64,000 nucleotides of DNA from contig RPFO01000079.1 in assembly GCA_009746045.1 (NCBI GenBank), forward strand, positions 1,003,285 to 1,067,284, given 5' to 3'. Position 1 is the first letter of the stretch; each line of letters starts with the position of its first letter. The notes under the pieces were generated by a model. It had not been told where the DNA came from. It did no database searches and saw only the letters and a list, made by a program, of their open reading frames with translations. This DNA is from Mesostigma viride (taxonomy: Eukaryota; Streptophyta; Mesostigmatophyceae; Mesostigmatales; Mesostigmataceae). This document shows, piece after piece, positions 11,641 to 24,841 of the stretch. The position numbers and the translations under genes were made by a program.

Positions 11641-12202
11641 ATTTTGCCAGCATTACAACACAAGCACTGTTAAGAACAGCTTAACAGGCCATCATTCCAA
11701 ATGGTTTCTTTATTACAAATAATAATACATCCCATTAACAGTTGTCTCTCTTGATTTACAATGAGGATTTAGCCCCACATTGGGCGTCTCATCGATACGT
11801 TTACACCATTGTGAAATAACACAGGCCGCATCAAGCCCAGCCAATTATAATTTACTTCTTCTTCAGGTGTCATCATGATCAATGATGCTTCTTTGCCTGA
11901 ACAAAGCCACACAGTTGCCAGCACTCATGCTCTGGAGGCCTGCAGGCACACAGAGCACCACCATTGAAGAGGACACAAGGGCAGCAAGGCAGGGGGGGGG
12001 GGGGGCAGTCAGGCACGGCAGATAGTTGTTGCCCAGCAAAACATCCTATGCATGGTGAAATGGGTTATGCCTGTGGGTATGATGCATGACCTAGCATGAG
12101 AGTGATACATACATGAGTAACAAAAATATACGCACATGGCAATTGGGTGTGACAACACCACATCACTACATAGCTAAAACGTGCTTCAGAAAAAACATTC
12201 CA
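11641..12202 (-). other. 3' untranslated region of the accessory gene
   Basis: No coding motif is visible. On the minus strand TTTGTAATAAAG (TGTAA core at 11717-11713) may be the polyadenylation signal. A run of about 14 G lies at 11993-12006. Confidence 0.45.
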
Positions 12203-14378
12203 CTAAATTACCGGATCAGGAGTCTGACTCTGGGACTCCTTTGCTTGCCGCTCCAGCTCAACTTTCCGCTGCGCTTTTGCCATCATGGCCTTGAGCGCGG
12301 CAAGCTCCAGTTCCGCCTCGGTGAGATCTGGCGCGGAGGGAGCATCGGCAGACGCCGTTGCGGCCGGAGAGCTAGAGGCAGGCGGGATCGCTGGCGCGGA
12401 GGGAGCACCGGCAGACTCCGTTGCGGTCGAAGAGCTAGAGGCAGGCGGGATCGCTGGCGCGGAGGGAGCACCGGCAGACGCCATTGCGGGCGAAGGGCTA
12501 GAGGCAGGCGGGATCGCTGGCGCGGAGGGAGCACCGGCAGACGCTGTTGCGGCCGGAGAGCTAGAGGCAGGCGGGATCGCTGGCGCGGAGGGAGCACCGG
12601 CAGACGCCTTCTCCTTGGGTGGCGCCCGCGCTCGCTTGGCCGGTACATACTCATCCGACACCTCCTCCTTCTCCTCTGCTGGCCCCCAACTCTCCTTCAA
12701 TTTCGCACGTGCGCCTCGAAGGTCGTCGTCAGTGACGTTGCCCAGAAGGACCCACGCATTCTCGTTGCCCTCGGCGTCACCGTAATGCATCGTGGCAAAG
12801 TCAACAAACAGCATTTGCGAGCCCCCATCACGCTCCACAAACCGCGTGCCGTAAGGGGCCTTGAGCTTCGGCTTCACCTCCACCACTTTGCCAGGCTCCC
12901 AAACATACGCAGCCGGCCGCGCCCCATCGCGCTCGTACTTGTACCTTTGTGCCACGAAGGCCCCGTGCAGTGCTTCTCCGAAACCACCAGGGCCCGGTCG
13001 CTCTTGAACCACCGCGGTTGGCAGTAAGGTGCTCAGATAGTGCGCAAGCCCCAAGTCCATGGGACCACTAGGAAGCTTTCGCTTTGCAGCCGGCTTCTTG
13101 CTGGCGGGCGGCTTCTTGCTGGCGGCCGGCTTGTTGCTGGCGGGCGGCTTGTTGACGGCGGGGCGCGACGTGATGGGCTCGAAGACATCTGGCTTGATGG
13201 CAGGCACACGAGCAGGCGGGAGACCATCCGGCATTGGCAGGTCGGCCAGCTTGGGCACCGTAGTGGGCGGCTCCACGGTGTTGTTGGGCACCGGAGGGGA
13301 CGGCTGCACAGCGTTGCTGGGCACCGGAGGGGGCGGCATGACAGGCTGCGTGCCAACGGGAGGGGGCGGCGGTACAACCTTCTTGGCCACCGGAGGGGGC
13401 GGCATGACAGGCTGCTTGGGAACGGGAGGGGGCGGCGGTACAACCTTCTTGGCCACCGGAGGCGGCGGCCTCACATCCGATACCTCCACAGGTGCAGGCG
13501 CGTACCCTGCCACTTCCTGCTCTAACTCCTCCTCAAGGGCTTGGAGCCGAGCTCTGAGTCTCCGAATTTCATCTGCTCGGACGCCTGTGGCATGCTGCAC
13601 AGGCTTGGCCTCCGGCTTGACCTCCGGCTTTACTTCCGGCTTTACTTCCGGCTTGACCTCCGGCTTGGCCGCCGGCTTGGCCGCCGGCTTTGCCGCCGGC
13701 TTGGCAGCAGGAGTTGTCTGCAAGCAGAGGGCGGGGCATGGAATAAGGACGTCAACATTCGGGAAGTCGGTTAGTAGCAGACCTGCGATGAAAGAAAAAA
13801 CCAAGAAGCTTGCATCATACTCCTGTAGCTAAAGATAGCGTTATTACCTTTGGCATGTTCGTCACGTCGCTTAGCGCTTTGGTATTTTCCTTCACGTCAT
13901 CATCCTCGTCCTCGGCGCCAGCACTCTGCCTCTTTTTGGAGCTGCAGTTGCTTAGCCACCGGCTCAGCTCCTTTTTTACGAATTCTTCAACACTTAGGGC
14001 TTTGGGTTTGGAGCCCTTGGGCTTCTGGGCGGTGAGCTCACCAGTCGTCGGGTCTACCACCCAGCATGATGCCTCATACTTATCCAGCTCGGCACGGTTG
14101 TCGTCAGCCACACATGTTTCTAGAAAGTTTATGCAGCTCTTCTTTACCCGGTTAATGAGAGCATCCACCATGGCGCCATCCTGTTCCTTGAGGACATACC
14201 CCTCTACGAGGTATGCACGGCCAAAGGTCGTGATTTGAAGTCTTAAGGTCCGCACATATTCCGAGGGAACGACGTTTTGTTTCGGCTTTTCCTCTTCACA
14301 CGCTCTTGCATCAAATCGCTCCCACTCCTCAGGACTGCACACGTGAGCTGGTCGTAGCACTGCTACCCTTCTCGGCAT
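12203..14378 (-). CDS. CACTA accessory protein (TnpA-like position), two exons
   Basis: Exon 1 (14378-13848) starts MPRRVAVLRPAHVCSPEEW and encodes a compact 177-residue domain of unknown family. The intron 13847-13718 (GT...AG) joins in frame to exon 2 (13717-12203), giving about 681 residues. Exon 2 contains PAAK/PEVK repeats, a short coiled coil (DEIRRLRARLQALEEELEQE), Pro-rich VPPPPPV repeats, a globular stretch (GPMDLGLAHYLSTLLP ... AYVWEPGKVVEV) and four copies of a 20-odd-residue SAGAPSAPAIPPASS repeat, ending in a charged helix. It is divergent from the transposase, sharing an intergenic region. I do not recognise a domain; a role in binding the subterminal repeats is inferred only from its place in the element. 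Confidence 0.7.
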
Positions 14379-15278
14379 TTACAACGTTCGGTCGCACACC
14401 ACCATGCAGATGACCAAGGCTGGCTAAGTCCGGAATCCCCCCGTTTTGCGAACGGAGACGGTGCCAACGTATACATGACGCACTGCACCTGCCTCTGTCC
14501 GCCGTTGGATTCAGCAGATCGACGAACCTGGCAGCATCCCGCGCAAAAATTTTTTGAACGTCTTTCGCCAAAAGGCACCAACGGCAGCTACACAAACGGC
14601 CGGACCGCACGCCTCGCGCGGGGCCCGCACGCCCCGCGCGGCTGCGTGCGGATCGGCTAAACTCCGTACTGCTTGGTACAAGTACAGAGGCCTCAGGAGC
14701 TAAGGCTGTACCGTTTCAGTAGACTTCTACCAATGAGCCCGTGACTAACCAACACTACCGTACACTGACCGTAATATCTACCATTTGAATGACTGAGAAA
14801 ATGTCCGTTTGATCAAAAGGGATCGACGACATCGAAAGCGTTGGCGAGCAGACTCAAACTTGCAACGGGTGACTTAGCGGCTATCACGGCGGCGGGTGGC
14901 ACCAGAAAGATGGCGGTCGGTTGCTACCCACCCATGGATACCGGACTCGAGCCGAACACTTACATCGACACACATGCTAGCTGGCCAAATTTCGTGATGT
15001 CTCCTTTCCCTTCCTCCACGGATACCTACATTGTCCAGTTTCATTGGTCATCCTGCAGGCTTCCTGAGTTTTATCGCCAAATTATGTTGGATGCGTTCCT
15101 GGAAATGTCGACTGAGCCGGACTTCATGGTCACGGTTGATTAGTGAGCTGCCAGTGGTCTCACTGGCGCAGACGCCCTAGCGTGGCTCGATTTGTGATCC
15201 CGATGGCGACTGGTTAGCCACGGAGGGCCGGCATTGACCATCAACGGTCGATGCCGGCCCTCCATGTAGAGATTGTAA
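14379..15278. promoter_or_regulatory. Divergent intergenic region of the CACTA genes
   Basis: Lies between two genes transcribed away from each other, so it should hold both promoters. A GC-rich inverted stretch (GCACGCCTCGCGCGGGGCCC region, 14605-14645) and a 26-bp inverted pair near 15220-15265 (GGAGGGCCGGCATTGACCAT and its complement) are visible. A small open frame at 14841-15143 has no recognised motif. Confidence 0.4.
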
Positions 15279-18200
15279 ATGCGTCAAGGACAGACAGTCG
15301 ATGAATTCATGGCCGAGGACCCTGACGACGGGTCGGCCAGTGGAGAGGATGCAGCACGCCAGTTTGCTAGAAATTATGACGAAGCAGTGGCCAGAGTCAA
15401 GGACGATACGCCATTGTACCCGGGATCTGAGAGCAAGGCCTTGATGTTTACATTGCAATTGCTGACGCTAATGGGGGAAAACTCATGCCCTCAGAGCTTT
15501 GCTGATGAGCTCTTCAAGCTGTTGGGAAACGTTCTCCCCGCGGGCAACACTCTGCCCGACAGTATCTGGAAGGCACGGAAAGTGATCAAAGGCTTGGGCT
15601 TGGGGTACCGTGTGTACGATGCCTGCCCATGCGAGGGTTACTTGTACAAGGACAAGATTACTAAGAGCTGCCCTCTTTGCAAGCTGTCGCGCTACGAGAC
15701 GTACACTGACAGAAACGGTGACATCGTCAACTCGCGGAAAGCGCATCGCCAGGTTAGGCACTTCCCCCTGATGGATCGGATTAGGGCCTGGTTCCGAGTC
15801 CCGGAAATGGCGGAAGCCCTTCAGTACGCTGCGAAACATGAAAACAGGGAGCCAGACTCATCCACGCGCGTTGTGGACGGCTTGAAAGGCAGGTTTGCAC
15901 TTGTTTCTACGCCTTCTGTTATGCAATGTGTGCCAAAGTATCAAGTTCGAGATTTTTCCTCTTGCGCTTATCTTTTGTTTGTACTGCTCTGATGGATACC
16001 TTTCTTTTTACGTCTGGTGTTTCTTGTGCATGGACCTGTTCGTGCAGACAGCCGTGCCATCCAGCACATAAAGAACAACTGGGACTTTCGCAGCCAGCCG
16101 CGGAACACCATCTTCCTTCTGAATTTTGACGGAGTATGTCCAAGGTCTTTCATGGATACCCACAGCAGCTGGCCCGCGTTTGTTTCCTGTGTCAACTTGC
16201 CCGAGTGGGTGATGGTGAATGGGCGGTTTTGCCCTATGGTGCTTCTTGTGGGCGCCATGAAGGGGAAGGCACCCAAGAACATGACCATTTTTTTGGACTT
16301 GATCGCTGAGGACTTCCTGGTACTGTGGAAGGGGTATTACATTTGTGATGTGACGCTGGACGTGGCGGGTGTTTACACTACGACATTTGTGAGGTCCATT
16401 CTTGCTGGCATAATTCACGACTACCCGGCATACTCCAAGTCCCTGAACATTCCAGATGCAGGGTACTATCAATGCGTCCTACATGGTGATGAGTGGCGTG
16501 GGGTTTTTATCTCAAATGGCCGTATCGTTCTCCTTGGCAATGACCGCATGTTTCCCGAGGGTGACCCCCGCCGGCCGGCTCACGCTCCTGTTGTTCAGGA
16601 GATGGACCATGCTGGCTACCTGAAGTACTGTGCTACGCTAAAAAAGCAGCCCGAGCCGTTTCTCAAGTTACCGTACTGGGTTCACCTGAAGATCCGTCAT
16701 TTTATTGACGAGTTCCATCTGTGTCCCAACAACTTCAAGCGGGTCATTCATTGCACAATCGGGGTTCTTTGAACGGAGTTTCTTCTATACGTGAATGCGG
16801 GAACAAGAGGCCGCTGGATGAGCGGCTTATAGGTCGTAGTGTTTACTCGTAGCTGTTTGGCTAGAGCTTTTGTGATTAGTAGATGCAATATAGTGCATGG
16901 TTGAAAAATGAATCAAATAAAATGTGCGTTCCGCGCTTGGGTTGATTATACCCGGGCGGAACGGGGCGTGAGGTGCAGTGCCCCTGAAAAGAACAACCTA
17001 CGCATTATTTAATACTAGCCGTGCAGATTCGGGATATTCTACCCCCGGTCTGTACGGTTAGCGTCTTACTAGCATCCACTAAACATAAGGGTTTAATGAC
17101 GTCAGTTAGCTAGGGATAAGGGAGGTTTTGCGACTAAAAGCCGCTCTGGCTGGTTTTGTCGGCCTCTTTCTTTGCTCGTTGTCGTTGCGGCGGCAGCCGC
17201 AGCTATGGGTGCTGCGGAGCAAAATCCCAAAAGCACTGGTTGCACTGGCCACTTGGCCAGTGGTGAGACTTCCAGTTGTTAACCGGCCAGGCGTAGTTCC
17301 TCGCTCGGTTAACTAAAAGAAAAGAAAATGATTACCTCCGGTCCGCACCTTTTCCCCAGCTTGGGGTCTTTGGTGGGCCGGATGCCGTGACAGGTGCTCA
17401 ACTGTCGCTTGGTCGGCCCAGTGCGCGAGCTGGTGCTCCGTACCTGGGGATGCTTGCACCCCGGGTTGGAGCCGGATGGCTGGCACTGGCGACCCGTGTC
17501 TCGGTCCGCGGCCTGCGGCTTTTTCTTCGGAAATTGCTGCTGGCCAGCAAACTTTGCAATTGCCTTCCGCCGAGGGGGGGTGGTTGGGGCTGGGGACGGC
17601 GATGGGAAAAGCGCCTAAGCTAGAAATTTTTTCCCCACGCATAGAAACCTCGGGGGGAATGCGGTCTTGGCTGAACGGACTCTCGTTCAGCCAGGTGCCT
17701 GGGGCTGTGGCCTCGGGCATCCGGGCTGGCGGGGCCTGGGCTAGGTCCACGTTTTTTCTCGAAGCACCCCGGGTCTATGGGGAGACGGCCATAGCGGTAC
17801 CGACTCGGGGCCCCGAGAGGGGTCATGATAGGCTGGCCGTGCGCAATCGCAGTGCAAATGCGCTGGGCCTTTTTGGGCCTGGCCATGCATCCACAGCCGC
17901 CGGGCACACGCCTCCCGATGTGGGGGGGCTCCCGTTTTGCGGCAGGGCGGTCACTTGTGACAACGAGCAAGGTGGAGTGCGGCTTCAAGGGAAAGCCAGG
18001 GCGGGGGTGATTGGGCAACGTACTTCATGAAGGGCCTTGAACGGCGTGCCTCCGGGCATGTCAATTAGTGTCACATGTATGCTTCCACTTATTGTTTTAA
18101 TGAAGATGCTGGTTTTTGTGGGAGCTACGTGGGACATGAATCGGGGTTCTTTGAACGGAGTTTCTTCTATACGTGAATGCGGGAACAAGAGGCCGCTGGA

Positions 18201-21200
18201 TGAGCGGCTTATAGGTCGTAGTGTTTACTCGTAGCTGTTTGGCTAGAGCTTTTGTGATTAGTAGATGCAATATAGTGCATGGTTGAAAAATGAATTAAAT
18301 AAAATGTGCGTTCCGCGCTTGGGTTGATTATACCCGGGCGGAACGGGGCGTGAGGTGCAGTGCCCCTGAAAAGAACAACCTACGCATTATTTAATACTAG
18401 CCGTGCAGATTCGGGATATTCTACCCCCGGTCTGTACGGTTAGCGTCTTACTAGCATCCACTAAACATAAGGGTTTAATGACGTCAGTTAGCTAGGGATA
18501 AGGGAGGTTTTGCGACTAAAAGCCGCTCTGGCTGGTTTTGTCGGCCTCTTTCTTTGCTCCCCACCCACCCACCCGTGTCTTGGTTGCCTCTAGGGCAACG
18601 TACTTCATGAAGGGCCTTGAACGGCGTGCCTCCGGGCATGTCAATTAGTGTCACATGTATGCTTCCACTTATTGTTTTAATGAAGATGCTGGTTTTTGTG
18701 GGAGCTACGTGGGACATGAAGCGGTAATTGCTAAACATTTAATTGTATCATTTCATTGTGATTGTTGCATGCATACATTGACTGTGGCCTATCTGTTCAC
18801 ATGGAAAGCTTATGTAATATTGTTTTGTTTTTTTTTTTCTGTTTGTACTCCATGCAGGGAAGGCTATGGCGACCGGGTCACTTCGTGGCAGGCTGAAGGT
18901 CCTCGGTCTGAACCCGGAGCTGTGGCGGCCTGATGAAGACCCTCCACCGGAGGGAGACCCACCACCGGAGGGAGACCCACCACCGGAGGGAGACCACCAA
19001 AGTCCACCGAAGAAAGGCCGCAAGAAGAAGAGGGCGCCAGCACCGCGCCCCGGGTTCCAGCTGACGGCTGAGGAAAAGGCTGATATCAAGCGTAAGTGTG
19101 ACATTGGGTTTTTATTTTTCCCGTAATTTGGAAATTTAATATGTAGGACTGACTATGGTCTGTGTGATTTACATAGGACTGACTATTTTTTTCGGCTGTC
19201 GTGTTACTACTATGTGTTATTTTTTTGCGTGTGGTTGTAATGCGCAGGTCTCGATGACATCATGGCGCATAGCCTACCCGACTACTTCACCGGCCGGATC
19301 AGTGGCTTGCTCTGCGATGCGAAGAGTACTGAAAAATCCAAGACGCGTGACAAGATCCTCTACTTTTGCAAGCAACTCCCGACCATCTTGCGTGGGCGGT
19401 TAGATGACGATGCACGGCAAGCATTTCTCCTTCAATCAGCGGCCTGGGACTTTGTGTTTTCTAGCGGCCCGGCGACTCAGCAGCAGTTGGATGACTGCGG
19501 CGAGATGTTTTTGCTTGCTGCTGTGGCGATGGAGCGTATAGCGCCAGCGTCTGAGATGGCAAAATCTGTTCATATGATGGCCCACCTGGCCCAGCAAATC
19601 CCCTTGTTGGGTCGATGTGACACCCGCACCATGGCGTCGGGCGAGCGGATGATGGGGGCCATCACGAAAGCTAAGCTGTCCAACGTCAATGTGGAGTGCT
19701 CCATGGACGGAGCATATCGCAAGTCTGAGGCGCTGACCCATCTGGCCTATCACATGGTGAAAACCGGGATGGTAAGTACACGCTAGTGACCGATTTTTTT
19801 TTTAATGGATTTGTGTGCAGATTTAGTGTTATGTACGCGCTCCTTGTGGCACGGTCTTGTGCTGCATGCAGCTAATTTCTGTGCATATTTGTGTGCGCTG
19901 CTTGCAATGTCTTGTTTGCTTTCTTTTTTTTCTTTCAGCCAAAAGACCGCTACTACATCTGGGACGTCATCCACGCAGACCCGTCCAAGAAGGTCGAGTT
20001 GGGGGGGCGTATCCGCAAGAATTTCTACACTTTCACCGCCGCGGAATCTGATGAAGTGGGCGCGATTTTGTTGGAGTATGCGCTGCCCAATGCGGAGTAC
20101 AAAGATCCCGAAGTCAACGGCGATGAGGCCTACTGGTAAGACGCCGCTGTCCTGTTATTGTAAGTTGCTATTCTTTGAGCTGATTTTCTTTCAGTATATA
20201 TGGAACTTCATCTGATTTCCAAGGACTACTGCCGTTATTCTAATTTTTTTTTTCTTGCATTGCTATCTTGCTTTGTATACGATGTGCATGCAGGCGGCCC
20301 TTGTGCAGCGACCTCTCATGGCTCAAAGACTGGATCGGACTCAACCAGCAGCCGCTGGTCCCGGAGCTTGTCCAGGCTGCATGCAGCAGCCGGCGTGCAG
20401 CTCAAGGCTGAGGAGTATGATAGGGTGCACTTGTACGGTTTCAATTACCGGACAAAAGAAGCTGACAGGAAGCAAGCATGGCGGACTGCAAACTGTGGTG
20501 TAGCCTACCATAAGGAGGGAAGCAGCACTCAGTACGGCTACCTGACCCACATTCTCGTGGCAAAGCTGGTGCAGCCGGTGGGGCAGTGGACTCAACAGCT
20601 TGTGCTGAGAGTAGAGCTTTTCGATGCATTGGAGGTGGCTTACATTCGGGATCAACGCTTGGTGTTGGTCCGCAGCGCCGAGGCACCACGCACGGCAAAG
20701 CTAGTGTGGCCAACATCTGTTAGCTCTGTTGGGTTTGTGCTGGACCCACGGCATCAGCCCCAGCTTTCGGTCATTCACTGCAAGCTGCCCCGTCACCTGG
20801 CAACCGGGTGGGCTTTGGAGAACGAGTTTTTCCAAAGCACGGCGACAAGGTGGCAGGAAGACATCAGGTACTTCCCACCTGAGCCGCCCGCTGAACGGCC
20901 GCCCGCTGAACCGCCGCCCGCTGATCCGTCGCCCGCGCCATCAAGCACGGCGGCACGACCTTCACGCGCAGCCCCGCCGCGCAAGAAAAAAAGCCGCCCG
21001 ATGAACGGCAGCCCGCGCCGGCAACCACGGCGGCAGGACCTTCACGCGCAGCCCCGCCTCGCAAGAAAAAGAAGCCGCCCGCTGAACGGCAGCCCGCGCC
21101 GGCAACCACGGCGGCAGAACCCTCACGCGCAGCCCCGCCCCGCAAGAGAAAGAAGAAATCTGAGGCTTTGGCGCCTGCATCACACAAGGGGAAGGAGCCC

Positions 21201-21323
21201 ATGCCCCCGTTGCGCACAAGTGCACGCGCGCGCACGGTCAGGGACTATAGAGAACAAACCCCTAGCAACGAGGGGAATGACAGTGATTTTAACGGTAGTG
21301 ATGCCAAGGATGATTCTGATTGA
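15279..21323 (+). CDS. CACTA TNP2-type transposase, six exons, damaged
   Basis: Start chosen at MRQGQTVDEFMAEDP because the next residues match the TNP2 N-terminus. Exons seen: 15279-15892, 16052 to about 16771, 18858-19091, 19248-19771, 19939-20135, 20294-21323; every splice site is GT-AG except the unresolved end of exon 2. Exon 1 has LYPGSESKAL, GLGYRVYDACPCEGYLY and CPLCKLSRYE (zinc ribbon). Exon 2 carries the DDE core: NFDGV, NLPEWVMV, LWKGYYICDV, IIHDYPAY, LPYWVHLKIRHFIDEFH. Exons 3-4 resemble DUF4218 (ASEMAKSVHMMAHLAQ, ASGERMMGAI). Exon 6 resembles DUF4216 (VHLYGFNYRTKEAD, YGYLTHILVAKL), then PPAERQPAPATTA repeats and an acidic tail ending DAKDDSD. Two frameshifts lie near 20300-20400 and in an A-run at 20990. 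TGTAA at 21371 may be the polyadenylation signal. Confidence 0.85.
16755..18722 (+). repeat. Tandem duplication in a transposase intron
   Basis: Block A (about 420 bp, starting ATCGGGGTTCTTTGAACGGA) is at 16752-17178 and 18138-18561. Block B (about 127 bp, starting GGGCAACGTACTTCATGAAG) is at 18014-18140 and 18594-18722. The order A-X-B-A-Y-B is a tandem duplication whose first unit carries 835 bp (X) and second only 32 bp (Y) between the blocks. Block A holds a hairpin with arms GTTCCGC/GCGGAAC. The left junction falls where transposase coding is lost (IHCTIG). Confidence 0.8.
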
Positions 21324-21464
21324 TGCTGCTGTGCAAGCATTTTGCGGCCTCATTAGATGCTGCTCACAAGTGTAATCATGCCGATATTATGTTGAATAAA
21401 GATGCATCATTCATTGTTTGGGCCTAAACTGACTTGTTGTCGGTTCAGCCCTTGTGTTTTTTAC

Positions 21465-21836
21465 CACTTTTGTGCTCGTCGTGGTGTTCTTTTTACCACT
21501 TCAGCCACTTTTTATCACTTTTTACCACTGTTACTGCTTTTTACTGCTTTTTACTGCTTTTTACTGCTTTTTACCACCATTTTCCACCTTTTACCACTTT
21601 TACCACCTCCGTTAGGTGGTAAAAGTGGTAAAAGGTGGTATTTTTTACTGATTTTTACTGCTTTTTACTGCTTTTTACTGCTTTTTACTGCTTTTTACTG
21701 CTTTTTACTGCTTTTTACTGCTTTTTACTGCTTTTTACGGCTTTTTACGGCTTTTTACTCCTTGTGGGTGGTAAAAAGTGGTAAAAAGTGATAAAAAGTG
21801 ATAAAAAGTGATAAAAGTGGTATTTTTTACCACCAA
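21465..21836 (+). repeat. CACTA right subterminal array, TTTACTGCTT decamers
   Basis: About sixteen copies of TTTTTACTGC, mostly at 21530-21750, flanked by TTTTTACCAC and inverted GTGGTAAAAA units. The dominant decamer differs from the left end by ACCAC to ACTGC, so the two ends are related but not identical. Confidence 0.75.
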
Positions 21837-21849
21837 CGAGTTCCTAGTG

Positions 21850-23287
<1,438 letters not shown>

Positions 23288-24130
23288 TAATCCCAGCACC
23301 TCCATCCCCACCCAGCCAGATCAGCACACTTAATCCACCCCACTAACTCCCATAATATCGGCCATGTACCCGCCCTAGGTACATGTGACCGACCCACCCA
23401 TGCATCCATGTCCCCACCGACATCCCCACACCACGCATACACCCTACCGTCCCACAACAACTGAGGTCCCCTACACCATTGCAACCTGCCGACCCCACCC
23501 CCGCTGCCCAGCCCCACTATAAGATGCCTCCACCCTGGAACCACCCACGTAAACCATAGCCAACTCTCACACGAACCTGTGACCTACGCACGCGACCCCT
23601 ACAACTGACCACTTTGTCCCACAACTACTATGTACCTAGTCACTACCCCATGACAAGGTCCCCCATGCCCGGCTCGACCAAAAAAAGCCCCCCCCCACCC
23701 CCCCCCCCCCCCCCCACCGACCACCACTACCACACACACACACACATGCACACACACAAGAAACCAGACTAGACCACCACTCAGCTCACCACCTACAACG
23801 GTCTCACCCCGGTCTACGGTACAGGCCCGCGGTCCACGAGTCCAGTACCCCACCCATGTACCGCGCCGGCCGCGCGACACCCATACGACCCACCCCGCCC
23901 ACCGACTGCACGCCCCTCCATAGGACTCCCCCCCACCCCCCACCCCGGCCCCGCCTACTATATTATTATGCAGACGGACCCTCGGCGAGCGCACTATTCG
24001 CGGCCGGATGGCACAGGATATCTGACAGGGAGCCGCCTGACCACGCCCCGAGCCGTGAGCACCTTGCTGCGCCAATCCGTCAAGCCTGCCGTCGCTGCTC
24101 CGGCCTCGAGGACTCATCACCGACATGGCG
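23288..24130. other. C-rich spacer, no gene
   Basis: Strongly C-rich plus strand with a poly-C run at about 23690-23715 and a short CA repeat. TATATTATTATGCAGACGG near 23960 might be a promoter for Gypsy-B gag. I could not find a matching copy of this region downstream of Gypsy-B, so an LTR is not shown. Confidence 0.4.
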
Positions 24131-24544
24131 GACTGTGGTGGTATGAGTAGTTCAAAGACACAATCACTTCTACACCCTACTGATCCAGGTTCGGGAGATC
24201 CATCTTCATCTCTTCAACCTATTACTAGGGAAGGTGCTGAGCGAACTACCCATACTCCACGGCGTCAACTTGATTTCAAGCGTACTTCTATGTCTGATGA
24301 AGTGAGGCGGGCCTCGCTGTCCGTCGGGCCATTTGAAGTTTTCTGTCATTGCGTCTGGTATTCAACCAGGAGAGCCATCTCTCACCGGCGTGGGTCGAGG
24401 ACGCGGGTCACTGTCGCACAGGATTCCGAGTGAGCGAACTCCGGTGCCTAGTGCATCGTCATCGTTCCTCTTTCCACGCCAGGGCGAGACGGGGCCCGAT
24501 TAGCAGCAGATCGCCTCTCAGCAGCCAATTAACCCTTAAATGGT

Positions 24545-24604
24545 ACTCGGTCCGTTTTGTAGGACTGAGTTTTTCTCAGTCCTATTGGGTTAAACGGACC
24601 GAGT
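24545..24604. repeat. piggyBac left subterminal nested hairpin
   Basis: Outer arms ACTCGGTCCGTTT/AAACGGACCGAGT enclose inner arms AGGACTGAG/CTCAGTCCT, a two-level palindrome. Probable transposase-binding structure (inference). Confidence 0.8.
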
Positions 24605-24841
24605 TTGTGGCAGAACTAGCTCAGATTCTAGCAAACTTTTTAAGATTCTGACTAGACCAGCGTTGAGATCTAGATTTGTAGAATCTTGTGCACCCCTGGT
24701 TTACCACTTTTGGACATCTGGTCAGGGACCTATGAGTTATAAAATATCCAGGGGGGTACCCTGGTCAAAAGGTACCGTCGGGCAGGAAAAAAAAGACCAA
24801 AACGAGGAAGACCGCGAAAATGACGAGTAACGACGGCAGCC

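Larger units (their letters stand above)
10593..21849 (+). mobile_element. CACTA (EnSpm) DNA transposon, 11.3 kb
   Basis: The ends are perfect 13-bp inverted repeats, CACTAGGAACTCG at 10593-10605 and CGAGTTCCTAGTG at 21837-21849. They are flanked by CA on both sides (10591-10592, 21850-21851). Removing the element and one CA rejoins the Copia-1 poly-Asn coding stretch. Subterminal 10-bp repeats occupy both ends. Two divergent genes lie inside: a minus-strand accessory gene and a plus-strand TNP2 transposase. Start with CACTA, short TSD, subterminal repeats and a TNP2 homologue together make the assignment firm. Confidence 0.93.

Noticed and set aside
13040-13832. Plus-strand Gly-rich frames opposite the accessory gene
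   Set aside because: They mirror the Pro/Ala/Lys repeats of the minus-strand exon, which has the splice sites and an open frame across the intron.
16752-18722. The duplicated blocks as LTRs of another retroelement
   Set aside because: No TG...CA ends, no target duplication, and the two units are directly adjacent.
23288-24130. 5' LTR of Gypsy-B
   Set aside because: No matching repeat found at 48250-50400, so no evidence of a terminal repeat.
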